From positions 1-9,267 of the forward strand of contig JAUVAG010000021.1 in the NCBI GenBank assembly GCA_030591825.1: 9,267 nucleotides of DNA, read 5' to 3'. The notes beneath the pieces are model-generated. The model had not been told where the DNA came from. It saw only the letters and a program-made list of their open reading frames with translations, and did not search any database. The position numbers and the translations under genes are program-made. This stretch comes from Dethiosulfatibacter sp. GTDB lineage: Bacteria; Bacillota; Clostridia; Tissierellales; Dethiosulfatibacteraceae. Numbering within the stretch: position 1 is the stretch's first letter; each line of letters starts with the position of its first letter. Of this stretch, positions 1-6,432 are shown in pieces.

Positions 1-704
1 GCTATAAAAGAGGATGACAAAAATGCTGCAAAGAGCATCAGAAAGTTCACATCTCCATAGCCCATGATGAACGCCACTGCAAAGACATGAAACATACTTA
101 GAACAAGACCAAAGGCTATCTTACCACTGTAAAGTTCCCATCTCGTAAGAGGAGTAACATTTAGGGCGGAAAGAGTATTAGATTCCTTTTCTTCCACCAG
201 ATTTATTCCCACCATAAGTCCCGGTGCTACCATGGAGAACAACAGTATAAAAATTGTTCCAAGCCTTCTCACAGGTGATTCCTTGACTCCTACATCGGAG
301 ATTTTAACATCAACAAGACTTTCTTCAGTCTTCAAATATTCATCAAGTATCATTGCCGCAGTATTTTTAGACACGGTCTTTTCGTTGCCCTGAAGTACTA
401 TGACATATTCACCCTCTACATAATCTATCCCAGCAACCTCATCAGTCCCCTCCACTCTTTCATAGAGGTCCTCTCTGGTATCTGCAAATTCAACTTCTCC
501 GTATTTTTCAAATTCATACACCACTTCCTTCTCAACATTTGAATTGATTACAAATCTTGTAGAGGCACTTTCAACATCTGGAATGAAAAGGTTTAGAACT
601 ACAGCAAGAATTATTGGAAGTATTGCAGTTATGAATATGATGAAATCCCTGACAACACTCATGGTATCTCTTTTGAAAACTTTAAAAATTTTTGATATCT
701 TCAT
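1..704 (-). CDS. ABC-2 type permease, C-terminus cut by the window edge
   Basis: Membrane subunit of an ABC transporter, probably an exporter. The first 234 residues are visible and the C-terminal part lies beyond base 1. A membrane segment at about residues 21-42 is followed by a roughly 100-residue extracytoplasmic domain (about 43-145), a second membrane segment (about 148-168), and the coupling-type motif EEKESNTLSALNVTPL (171-186). This motif is typical of ABC-2 permeases. Further hydrophobic segments begin at about 196 and 220. The ATG at 704-702 is chosen because it has AGGAGG seven bases upstream; this SD overlaps the TAG stop of the preceding permease, ten bases away, so the two are very probably cotranscribed and translationally coupled. 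The extracytoplasmic domain resembles that of the neighbouring permease (FADTREDLYERVEG and VLQGNE here), so the two probably form a heterodimer. The transported substrate cannot be told from the sequence. Confidence 0.85.
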   Translation of the reverse strand, partial: MKISKIFKVFKRDTMSVVRDFIIFITAILPIILAVVLNLFIPDVESASTRFVINSNVEKEVVYEFEKYGEVEFADTREDLYERVEGTDEVAGIDYVEGEYVIVLQGNEKTVSKNTAAMILDEYLKTEESLVDVKISDVGVKESPVRRLGTIFILLFSMVAPGLMVGINLVEEKESNTLSALNVTPLTRWELYSGKIAFGLVLSMFHVFAVAFIMGYGDVNFLMLFAAFLSSSFI

Positions 705-714
705 ATTCAACCTC

Positions 715-1770
715 CTAATTCTTTCGAAGCAAAGCTCTTTTAAAAAAGATATGAGCCAGCACAAAAATACCAAGACCCTCCATCAGGATCAATGACAAAT
801 ATCTGTAAAACACAGTGCCTCCCGAATCAAGGAGTGCTTCTCCTGCTGCATAAATCATTGTATACGTTGGTATTACTTTTACCCAGAGAGGTGAAAAGGG
901 AGGATATACATATGAAATCACAGGAATCACAAGGACTGCCATGGACGCCATAACCCACAGCATTGATTTTGACAGTGAATCGAAAAAGCTTCCTATTAAT
1001 AATCCAAGTGAGGAACCAAAAAATGACGATACTATTAGAAACATCAATAAATATAGTGGATTAAAGTCAAATCCTCTCAGAAATATAACTGTTCCAAAGG
1101 CTGAAATAAGACCCAGAACAAGCATCACCAAGGCTTTTGACAACAGATGCTCGACCGTTCTTCCTGGCGAAACCAGAAATGCAGTATGCATCCTCTGTTC
1201 CTTTTCCATGAAAAGAAGTACTGCTATTAGAAAATATCCTATGAATGATGACTCCATTACTATGAAAAGAGGTAACATTATATCACTATAGGAAATAGGA
1301 TTGCTCCCGTATTGAGGATTTAATATCTTTACCTGGTAGTCTGACTTGTAAAAAAAGTTTCCTTTCAGAAATTCCGACAATCCTCTTTCAATCTGTAGCT
1401 CTATCAAATTTCTGAATTTATTGTTTTCGTATCCCTGAAGAACCAGTTCTATTTCAGGATATTCATCCCCTTTTGAGATGACGGCGCCATAGCTTTCTGG
1501 CTTTTTTCCAACCCTATCAACGAGTTCTTCCCTGGAATCGACAAAGGTAAGATTTCCCGATGTGAATTCTGAATCGAAGCCTTCTACTGAAAAAGGCAGT
1601 GCTCCTTCCTCCAGGTATATGAAAAATGATATGTTTTCAAAGGTATAGGGAACGATGAACTTAAGTACAAGACAAAAAATCGCTGCAGTTATGAGGGTTA
1701 CGTGAAAAAAATATTCCCTCCATGCAATCTTCATATCCTTTTTCAACGTGGCATAAAAGCGCTTACCCAT
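715..1770 (-). CDS. ABC-2 type permease (351 aa)
   Basis: Complete ABC-2 family permease, the presumed membrane partner of the ATPase encoded just upstream. Visible layout: membrane segment at about 23-43, a large extracytoplasmic domain at about 44-163, then five hydrophobic segments at about 164-188, 207-230, 238-260, 271-290 and 324-343. The cytoplasmic loop MEKEQRMHTAFLVSPGR (188-204) matches the coupling-helix motif of this family and parallels the one in the next permease. The extracytoplasmic domain contains FVDSREELVDRVG and VLQGYEN, recognisably related to the downstream permease, so the pair looks like an old duplication. The start ATG directly abuts the TAA of the ATPase gene (TAAATG). 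Its SD, AGGAGG, sits nine bases upstream inside the ATPase coding region, which indicates translational coupling. Role in drug, peptide or lantibiotic export is possible, but nothing in the window decides it. Confidence 0.88.
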   Translation of the reverse strand: MGKRFYATLKKDMKIAWREYFFHVTLITAAIFCLVLKFIVPYTFENISFFIYLEEGALPFSVEGFDSEFTSGNLTFVDSREELVDRVGKKPESYGAVISKGDEYPEIELVLQGYENNKFRNLIELQIERGLSEFLKGNFFYKSDYQVKILNPQYGSNPISYSDIMLPLFIVMESSFIGYFLIAVLLFMEKEQRMHTAFLVSPGRTVEHLLSKALVMLVLGLISAFGTVIFLRGFDFNPLYLLMFLIVSSFFGSSLGLLIGSFFDSLSKSMLWVMASMAVLVIPVISYVYPPFSPLWVKVIPTYTMIYAAGEALLDSGGTVFYRYLSLILMEGLGIFVLAHIFFKRALLRKN

Positions 1771-2622
1771 TTATACCAGCCTCCTGCCTGTAAGTTCAAT
1801 GAAAATATCCTCAAGAGTTGCCTCTTCTGAATGTATAGTTTCTATCTTTCCAGAAGACACAAGATCATTTATTCTTTTCCTGCCCTCTTCGCTTTCAAGA
1901 CTAAGATCTTCAGAAAGAATATTTCCATTCTCTCCGTATTCTATCCTTACTCTCTTTTCACCGTATTTAAGCCTAAGATTCCTTGGAGTGTCAACAGCAA
2001 TAATCTTTCCTTCATTCATAAAGGCTATCCTATGGCACAGTTCCTCTGCCACTGCCATGTTATGGGTTGTAAGGAGTATTGTGGCTCCCTCTTCATTTCT
2101 TTTTCTTATTATATCCAGGATGTCCCTGCTTGACGAAGGATCTAGTCCAGTGACAGGCTCGTCCAAAAACCACACTTCAGGGTAATTTATCATGGAACGG
2201 GCAAATATCAGTCTCTGCTTCATACCCTTTGAATAGTTGCCAACCCTCATATCTTTCACATCTTCAAGACCTACAGATTTAATGAGTTCAAGACAGTCAA
2301 AAGTTTCCACATCAAAGAGGCCTGCATAATATTTCAGATTTTCAAATCCTGTTAGCTTATCATAGGCATTTGCGATTTCAAAGGATACTCCTATCCTGTT
2401 GAAAAATTCACTTTTTTGTCCCTTCACCTTCATTCCTGCTACAAAAGCTTCTCCATCCTGCACAGGAAGAAGACCAGTAAGAATTTTCTGTGTAGTAGAC
2501 TTCCCGGCACCGTTTGGACCAAGAAAACCAAAGACTTCACCCTTTTCTACATGAAAACTTATATTATCTACTGCATTCTTCTTTTTATCGTAGGAATACT
2601 TAAGATTATAGACTTTAATCAT
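1771..2622 (-). CDS. ABC transporter ATP-binding protein (283 aa)
   Basis: Nucleotide-binding subunit that powers the two ABC-2 permeases encoded downstream. Motifs in order: Walker A GPNGAGKST (35-43), ABC signature YSKGMKQRL (130-138), Walker B VWFLDEP with catalytic E155, D-loop TGLDP (158-162), and switch histidine H187 (TTHNM). The usual Q-loop glutamine is not obvious. The matching stretch reads GVSFEIANAYDKLTGFENL, with glutamate in its place, a variant I recall from DrrA-like export ATPases. The C-terminal 60 or so residues form the extra domain common in ABC-2 ATPases. The open frame extends to an ATG at 2712, giving 30 more residues, but that start lies inside a palindrome and has no SD. 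The ATG at 2622 has GGAG eight bases upstream and starts at the canonical strand (MIKVYNLKYSY), so it is preferred. First gene of its operon. Confidence 0.92.
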   Translation of the reverse strand: MIKVYNLKYSYDKKKNAVDNISFHVEKGEVFGFLGPNGAGKSTTQKILTGLLPVQDGEAFVAGMKVKGQKSEFFNRIGVSFEIANAYDKLTGFENLKYYAGLFDVETFDCLELIKSVGLEDVKDMRVGNYSKGMKQRLIFARSMINYPEVWFLDEPVTGLDPSSSRDILDIIRKRNEEGATILLTTHNMAVAEELCHRIAFMNEGKIIAVDTPRNLRLKYGEKRVRIEYGENGNILSEDLSLESEEGRKRINDLVSSGKIETIHSEEATLEDIFIELTGRRLV

Positions 2623-2656
2623 AGTGGCATCTCCTAATAATTTGTATTCATGAAAA

Positions 2657-2662
2657 ATTATA
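2657..2662 (-). promoter_or_regulatory. Possible -10 box for the ABC operon
   Basis: TATAAT on the minus strand, 34 bases upstream of the preferred ATPase start. No convincing -35 hexamer is found 16-18 bp further upstream; the best candidate (TATCCA or TTATCC around 2680-2686) is poor. The region is very AT-rich, so a chance match is possible. Another sigma factor or an activator may be needed. Confidence 0.3.
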
Positions 2663-2701
2663 TATAACTCCTTTACAATTGGATAATCATAACCCAACAC
2701 A

Positions 2702-2736
2702 ATAAATCCCATGGTTTATTATACCATGGGATTTAT
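2702..2736 (-). terminator. Hairpin after cyuA, repeat copy 1
   Basis: Perfect 14-bp inverted repeat (arm ATAAATCCCATGGT, loop of 7) beginning 38 bases after the cyuA stop codon. On the minus strand the stem is followed by only a weak T-rich tail (ATTTATTGTG), so it is a mediocre intrinsic terminator by sequence and may act partly as a 3'-end stabiliser. Stem core and loop are almost identical to the hairpin after ridA at 8369-8397, in the same orientation. It separates the sulfur module from the ABC operon. Confidence 0.6.
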
Positions 2737-2754
2737 ATGCTAATCATTAAAAGC

Positions 2755-2770
2755 AAATATATATATATTT
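2755..2770. repeat. Short AT dinucleotide tract
   Basis: Self-complementary run AAATATATATATATTT just after the cyuA stop codon. Probably simple AT-rich spacer DNA; no function is implied. Confidence 0.5.
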
Positions 2771-2774
2771 CTCA

Positions 2775-4040
2775 TCAACTAAGCATTATTTTTAAAATTT
2801 CAACATCTGTTTCCTTCATTCCGATATGAGCAAGTCTACCCACACTATTTATTGTATCTTCTATATTGTTTTTAATGATTCCATCACCAGCATCAAAAAC
2901 CCTATCCTTCATGGACATAGAATGCCCCATTAAAGCAGCATCTATTGAAGACGACACTTTAGCAGCACATGATGCTTTAGCTCCATCACAAACAATTCCC
3001 GAAGTATTTCCAAGTGTATTGATAATTGTATTGCATATATTCTTAAAACTTCCATTATGCAAATATGTAATGGCTGCTCCGCTTCCGCATGCTGCACTTA
3101 CAGCTCCACAATATGCAGATAATTTGCCAATCTTCGATTTGATATGTATTGAAATCAGGTTACTGATAACTAACGCTCTATACATTTTATCCATGGAAAC
3201 TTCCAATTCGCGAGCATATTCTATTACAGGCAGCGATACTGTCAAACCCTGGTTTCCACTACCTGAATTTACAACAACAGGCATATCACAACCACTCATT
3301 CTTGCATCTGCAGCCGCTGCAGCCTTTGCCTTTGCTCTTACGAAAATTCTGTCTCCACATGATTCCATCAGAGTCCTTCCTACACATGTACCATATTGAT
3401 TTTTTAATCCTTCAATTGAAATTTTTGTATTGCAATTTATCTGATTTTCAATTATATTTGAAATTTCGCTAATTTCAACATTATCAGCAAAATCTAATAT
3501 TCCTTTAATGCTTAAAAATCCACTTTTATTGTCAGTTCCATTTTTATTACTCGTCCTGTTATTGTATTCCACATTTCCATTTTTTTCAATATAAACAATA
3601 TTTGTGTGTTCATCTACAATCTCGACAATTGCATACTCATCATTCTTATAAGCTTTTACAACAATTTTAAGTTCTTCTTTGCATTGCAATATTTCTATTT
3701 CGCAAAATTCACTATTGATTAATTTATTCAATTTTTCTAAATGCGTTTCATTTATATCTGACAAAACCTCTAGTTTTTTGTCAGAATTACCTCCGACTAC
3801 CCCAAGTATGGCAGCAACTGCAATACCCTTTTGGTTATCCGAATTTGGTACAATAACACTTTTTGCATTTTTTATTACATTTCCACTGCACGAAACTGTT
3901 ATTCTATCAGGAAATTGTTTTAATACCTTCGTAGCCATTGCACTGCAATAAGCTATAGCTATTGGTTCAGTACAACCAAGTGCAGGTATCAGCTCTTTCC
4001 TTAATAGATCTACATATTTTGAGTATATTTCTTTATTCAT
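2775..4040 (-). CDS. cyuA: L-cysteine desulfidase, Fe-S dependent (CyuA/CdsB, UPF0597 family)
   Basis: Cytoplasmic [4Fe-4S] enzyme that converts L-cysteine to 2-aminoacrylate plus sulfide; the aminoacrylate then becomes pyruvate and ammonia. The family is related to the Fe-S L-serine dehydratase alpha chain and includes E. coli CyuA (YhaM), archaeal L-cysteine desulfidase and clostridial CdsB. Visible hallmarks: ALGCTEPIAIAY near the N-terminus with the conserved C23, VVVNSGSGNQGLTVSLPV (255-272), and three cysteines C311, C351 and C358 in the contexts SAYCGAVSAACGSG, GIVCDGAK and ASCAAKV. C23 is the presumed catalytic cysteine and the other three the presumed cluster ligands. The 421-residue length is normal for the family. 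A hydrophilic asparagine-rich stretch (about 158-174) is a variable insert. The start has GAGG five bases upstream. It is the last gene of the sigma-54 operon. Serine or another beta-substituted amino acid as substrate cannot be excluded. Confidence 0.9.
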   Translation of the reverse strand: MNKEIYSKYVDLLRKELIPALGCTEPIAIAYCSAMATKVLKQFPDRITVSCSGNVIKNAKSVIVPNSDNQKGIAVAAILGVVGGNSDKKLEVLSDINETHLEKLNKLINSEFCEIEILQCKEELKIVVKAYKNDEYAIVEIVDEHTNIVYIEKNGNVEYNNRTSNKNGTDNKSGFLSIKGILDFADNVEISEISNIIENQINCNTKISIEGLKNQYGTCVGRTLMESCGDRIFVRAKAKAAAAADARMSGCDMPVVVNSGSGNQGLTVSLPVIEYARELEVSMDKMYRALVISNLISIHIKSKIGKLSAYCGAVSAACGSGAAITYLHNGSFKNICNTIINTLGNTSGIVCDGAKASCAAKVSSSIDAALMGHSMSMKDRVFDAGDGIIKNNIEDTINSVGRLAHIGMKETDVEILKIMLS

Positions 4041-4068
4041 TGTAACCTCTTTTCATTTTCACCATTTT

Positions 4069-4117
4069 AATTGTATAAAGGACCCAATTCTACACTAAAT
4101 ATACAATTGAGTCCTTT
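4069..4117 (-). promoter_or_regulatory. Intercistronic hairpin with an alternative fold
   Basis: The gap before cyuA holds a 13-bp inverted repeat at 4077-4117. As minus-strand RNA the arms AAAGGACTCAATT and AATTGGGTCCTTT pair with one U-G wobble around a 15-nt loop. A second helix, AATTGTATA with TATACAATT (4069-4077 and 4100-4108), uses some of the same bases, so the two folds exclude each other. There is no good T tract, so it is more likely an mRNA processing or stability element, or a weak attenuator, than a full terminator. Confidence 0.5.
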
Positions 4118-4143
4118 GGACATCCTCTAAATTTTAATTTTAT

Positions 4144-4650
4144 TTAGTCTTTTTTTCTGTAAAAACTAACTTCACATACGTTATGGCCTTCCGCTAATGT
4201 TTTTCCAAGTTCAAAATCGAACTCATCAAATTTGCTTTCTATGCCTCTATCTCCACACATTGCGATATCACACAATTTTTCTAAAAACTCACCTTCAAAA
4301 CCCAATGATTTCCATGCAGTAAGTAATGGACAATGTCCATATTCCAACTTTAATACATCTTCAGTCAATTCCTTGACTTCTATTTCAAAAATGTTTCGAA
4401 CGTCTTCTGTGAAAAATGTATTGCCAAATGAAACCATGCTTCCTGGTACATCCATTCTACTCTTTATTCCTTCTCCATGAATACATCCTGTTTCTCTTAT
4501 TGCTGCTCTTCCCATTGCTTCCCAGTCCAGACCTCTATCTTTTGCTTCTTTAAGGATAAGACCCATCCACGTTCCTCTGTGAATAATAGCATTTCTAACT
4601 TTGTTTACCTCTTCATTACTCGTATTCTTTGGTTGATTAACTGTACACAT
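4144..4650 (-). CDS. L-2-amino-thiazoline-4-carboxylate hydrolase family protein (168 aa)
   Basis: Small soluble protein that I place in the ATC hydrolase family. The founding Pseudomonas enzyme opens the thiazoline ring of ATC to N-carbamoyl-L-cysteine on the way to cysteine. The supporting blocks are LEYGHCPLLTAWKSLG (102-117), LCDIAMCGDRGI (126-137) and LAEGHNVCEVSFYRK (152-166), with conserved-looking H106, C107, D134 and C159. It has six cysteines in 168 residues and no signal peptide or membrane segment. The ATG at 4650 has AGGAGG seven bases upstream. It sits 35 bases after the transporter stop and 103 bases before cyuA, in the middle of the sigma-54 operon. Position beside a cysteine desulfidase fits a cysteine-precursor substrate, but no N-carbamoylcysteine amidohydrolase is seen here. 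Many relatives in Clostridia are untested, so the true substrate may differ. Confidence 0.72.
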   Translation of the reverse strand: MCTVNQPKNTSNEEVNKVRNAIIHRGTWMGLILKEAKDRGLDWEAMGRAAIRETGCIHGEGIKSRMDVPGSMVSFGNTFFTEDVRNIFEIEVKELTEDVLKLEYGHCPLLTAWKSLGFEGEFLEKLCDIAMCGDRGIESKFDEFDFELGKTLAEGHNVCEVSFYRKKD

Positions 4651-4685
4651 ATTGTATCCTCCTATTATTAATTTATTTTAGTATT

Positions 4686-6011
4686 TTAGAAAAAAATACT
4701 TACAAACAATCCTGCAATTATGACCGATCCTGATGTTGCACTAACAAATCCTGACACCAATGTTTTAGGCAAGAAATGCTCAAGTAAAATATTATATTCA
4801 TCTTCATTGTCTGATAAAAGTTTTGCCGCTTCATTACTAAGTACATAACTTGCTGGAAAACCTCCTGCAATAGAACCAAGCCCTATGGCAAATGACATTG
4901 CCTTGCTCAACCCAATCTTCTTTCCAATTGGTATTGATAATAAAGCGATTCCAAGGGTTGCCAGTACAATCAATACAGCAAAGTTCACAATTATTGACTT
5001 TAAAACTTCTATTGTAACACTGCTTAATCCAGCAAATACAAACATCATTATTATTGTAATAAACAGTCCAAAGCTTCTTGAATTTTCAAGCGGCTTCCTA
5101 TCGATAAATCCTATTTCTGCTGAGATTACTCCAATCAACAGTGCAAATACATACTTTGATATCACACCATTAGTCAAATTTTGCAAATATCCGGATATTA
5201 CTACCAGAACCAAGGTCTTCAGCAAGATTATATAATCGGTTTTGTATTGTACTGGTGTTTCAGGGAAGATTCTAAATTTAGAACCCTTATCAGATTTTTT
5301 ACTGCCCCCGTTAATATCTTCCAAGGAAAGCTCACCAGCCCTATATCTTCCCAAGACATTCTTGCCTTCTATTTTCAAACAAATGTTAATCAATGGAAAT
5401 CCAATAAATCCCTGTAATACATACATTGCCATCGCAATTACTACAAGATATTCATTTCCTTCAACTGCTCCCTGCATGATTATTGCTGATACAAGCCCTC
5501 CGGTTAACGGTGGCGTTGCTGCAGCCGCTATTTCAGTTCCAACTATCAATCTTCCAATTGTCATTACCGTCAAGCAAACTCCTGCCATACCTGCCAGCGT
5601 AACAACAACAGTCCTCCATTGAGCTACAAGTTCATCCTTATCAAGCATGGTTCCCAAATGTGTTACCATTATCATTACAAACAATCCCGGCATCGATTTC
5701 CCAATACCACTAACAAATAAAATATCTTTTGGGAAAATTGTCCAGAATCCTATAATAAAGAGTCCTGCAGAAATGAATATGGAAGGAATTGCCGCTTTAG
5801 TTTTTATAGATACAACTTCACCAATTGCAAGTGCCGCCAACATCAACATAAACGCTTCCGATGCATTCAAGGTGTAATCACCTAAAAAATTTCTGTAAAT
5901 TGTAAAATAACCCAGTATTACTGCCAAAGCTACGACGATTACTAAATATAATGATGAATTCCTCTTTGTGTCTGTTTCTAGCATAATTTTGTTCTTTGAT
6001 TTCTGCTCCAA
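4686..6011 (-). CDS. Polytopic membrane transporter of uncertain family, TTG start
   Basis: Inner-membrane permease of 441 residues with about 11-13 hydrophobic segments. The hydrophobic stretches run from about 21-40 to 187-211. A hydrophilic loop (about 213-258) follows, then a second set from 259 to the C-terminus. Each half contains a small-residue, glycine-rich stretch: ATPPLTGGLVSAIIMQGA (165-182) and GLGSIAGGFPASYV (377-390). This suggests an internally duplicated fold with two re-entrant loops, as in glutamate (ESS/GltS) or 2-hydroxycarboxylate carriers, but I cannot name the family. It is the first gene of the operon, so the likely cargo is cysteine, cystine, ATC or a related acid. 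The start is TTG at 6011-6009 with AGGAGG eight bases upstream and an in-frame stop overlapping that SD. The next ATG (codon 10) has no SD. Confidence 0.8.
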   Translation of the reverse strand: MEQKSKNKIMLETDTKRNSSLYLVIVVALAVILGYFTIYRNFLGDYTLNASEAFMLMLAALAIGEVVSIKTKAAIPSIFISAGLFIIGFWTIFPKDILFVSGIGKSMPGLFVMIMVTHLGTMLDKDELVAQWRTVVVTLAGMAGVCLTVMTIGRLIVGTEIAAAATPPLTGGLVSAIIMQGAVEGNEYLVVIAMAMYVLQGFIGFPLINICLKIEGKNVLGRYRAGELSLEDINGGSKKSDKGSKFRIFPETPVQYKTDYIILLKTLVLVVISGYLQNLTNGVISKYVFALLIGVISAEIGFIDRKPLENSRSFGLFITIIMMFVFAGLSSVTIEVLKSIIVNFAVLIVLATLGIALLSIPIGKKIGLSKAMSFAIGLGSIAGGFPASYVLSNEAAKLLSDNEDEYNILLEHFLPKTLVSGFVSATSGSVIIAGLFVSIFF

Positions 6012-6018
6012 TAGTTTT

Positions 6019-6025
6019 ACCTCCT
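6019..6025 (-). promoter_or_regulatory. RBS that decides the TTG start of the transporter
   Basis: AGGAGGT, seven bases upstream of TTG at 6011. A TAG in the same frame overlaps it, so no longer version is possible, and the first in-frame ATG lies nine codons inside without an SD. A strong SD paired with a weak start codon implies moderated translation. Confidence 0.75.
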
Positions 6026-6056
6026 ATTAATTTTGTTACTGTACGCTATTGTTGAA

Positions 6057-6064
6057 CACCTCCT
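6057..6064 (-). promoter_or_regulatory. Orphan Shine-Dalgarno sequence in the operon leader
   Basis: AGGAGGTG, as strong as the real RBS 40 bases downstream, lies within the predicted 5' untranslated region. No ATG, GTG or TTG follows at normal spacing; an ATA codon nine bases on would open 10 codons ending exactly at the transporter SD. A 13-codon ATG frame (6087-6046, MDRKKSSTGGVQQ) runs through it but has no SD of its own. Confidence 0.45.
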
Positions 6065-6098
6065 GTACTTGATTTTTTCCTATCCATGACTATAACAA

Positions 6099-6115
6099 TT
6101 GCAACTTTCATGCCA
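6099..6115 (-). promoter_or_regulatory. Sigma-54 (-24/-12) promoter of the transporter-ATC hydrolase-cyuA operon
   Basis: Minus-strand TGGCATG, four bases (AAAG), then TTGCAA. This matches the sigma-54 consensus with the required GG and GC separated by ten bases (6114-6113 and 6102-6101). The start of transcription is expected near 6089, giving a leader of about 78 bases before the transporter TTG. The adjacent gene encodes a sigma-54 enhancer-binding protein and palindromic candidate activator sites lie upstream, so context and sequence agree. Confidence 0.9.
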
Positions 6116-6205
6116 AGTTTTATTAGTAATCCAAATAACTTGTACACGCCTTGAATTCAAACAATTAATATAAAATACCTCTGGATTCATTCCAAAATCA
6201 TCAGC

Positions 6206-6267
6206 AGTCTACTTATCAAAATGATAGGTAACCTTGTTCTTTCGCCTATCATTTTGATAAGCAGACT
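6206..6267. promoter_or_regulatory. Activator sites 1 and 2, inverted pair
   Basis: Two copies of TATCAAAATGATA in opposite orientation, at 6214-6226 and 6247-6259, each itself a palindrome with an AAA/TTT centre. The identity extends outward: CTTATCAAAATGATAGG (6212-6228) is exactly complementary to 6245-6261, and AGTCT at 6206 pairs with AGACT at 6263 after one mismatch. Centres are 33 bp apart, about three helical turns, and lie at about -131 and -164 from the predicted sigma-54 start. This is the normal range for upstream activator sites of an enhancer-binding protein. The strand that would read through them lacks a T tract, so a terminator is less likely. Confidence 0.8.
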
Positions 6268-6303
6268 CTACATCTTAATAATTTGTTCATTTTCAGGAAT
6301 ACT

Positions 6304-6326
6304 TCAACTATCAAAATGATAGTTGA
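6304..6326. promoter_or_regulatory. Activator site 3
   Basis: Perfect 23-bp palindrome with 10-bp arms (TCAACTATCA) around AAA, containing the same TATCAAAATGATA core (6309-6321) as the two sites nearer the promoter. Its centre is 62 bp from that of site 2, about six helical turns, so all three sites should face the same side of the DNA. It lies just beyond the regulator terminator, at about -226 from the predicted start. Confidence 0.8.
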
Positions 6327-6338
6327 GTGAAAAATTCT

Positions 6339-6389
6339 AAAAAAATGTAACTGAGATATAAATGCTAAATTTATCTCTCAGTTACATTT
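6339..6389 (-). terminator. Intrinsic terminator of the sigma-54 regulator gene
   Basis: Long stem at 6343-6389: 14 bp (AAATGTAACTGAGA), one mismatch, 6 more bp, and a 5-nt loop. On the minus strand it is followed by seven T residues. It starts 43 bases after the regulator stop codon and insulates the operon promoter from regulator transcription. Confidence 0.9.
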
Positions 6390-6432
6390 CCCAGTTTGAT
6401 TTTCAATTATTTATATCACTTTATACTGATTG

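Larger units (their letters stand above)
6012..6432. other. 421-bp regulatory gap of the sigma-54 operon
   Basis: No protein gene of normal size is visible in this stretch. In order along the minus strand it holds the regulator terminator, three activator palindromes, the -24/-12 promoter, and an approximately 78-base leader with two strong SD sequences. The DNA between promoter and nearest activator site (6116-6205) is AT-rich and contains only a 10-bp palindrome TTGAATTCAA (6151-6160). It would be the region that bends to bring activator and polymerase together. Confidence 0.8.

Noticed and set aside
941..1291. Plus-strand open frames opposite the ABC, cyuA, transporter and regulator genes
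   Set aside because: They are antisense to well-supported genes, show no domain or SD, and have low-complexity composition expected of shadow frames.
2623..2712. Thirty-residue N-terminal extension of the ATPase from the ATG at 2712
   Set aside because: That ATG lies in the palindrome, has no SD, and the extra residues do not resemble the family. The ATG at 2622 has GGAG and begins at the standard first strand.
6151..6160. TTGAATTCAA palindrome between the activator sites and the promoter
   Set aside because: A single 10-bp AT-rich palindrome is easily a chance event and no second copy was seen.
6206..6267. The large inverted pair as a transcription terminator
   Set aside because: The minus-strand side has no T tract, and each arm is itself a palindrome repeated a third time at 6304-6326. 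This points to protein binding sites.
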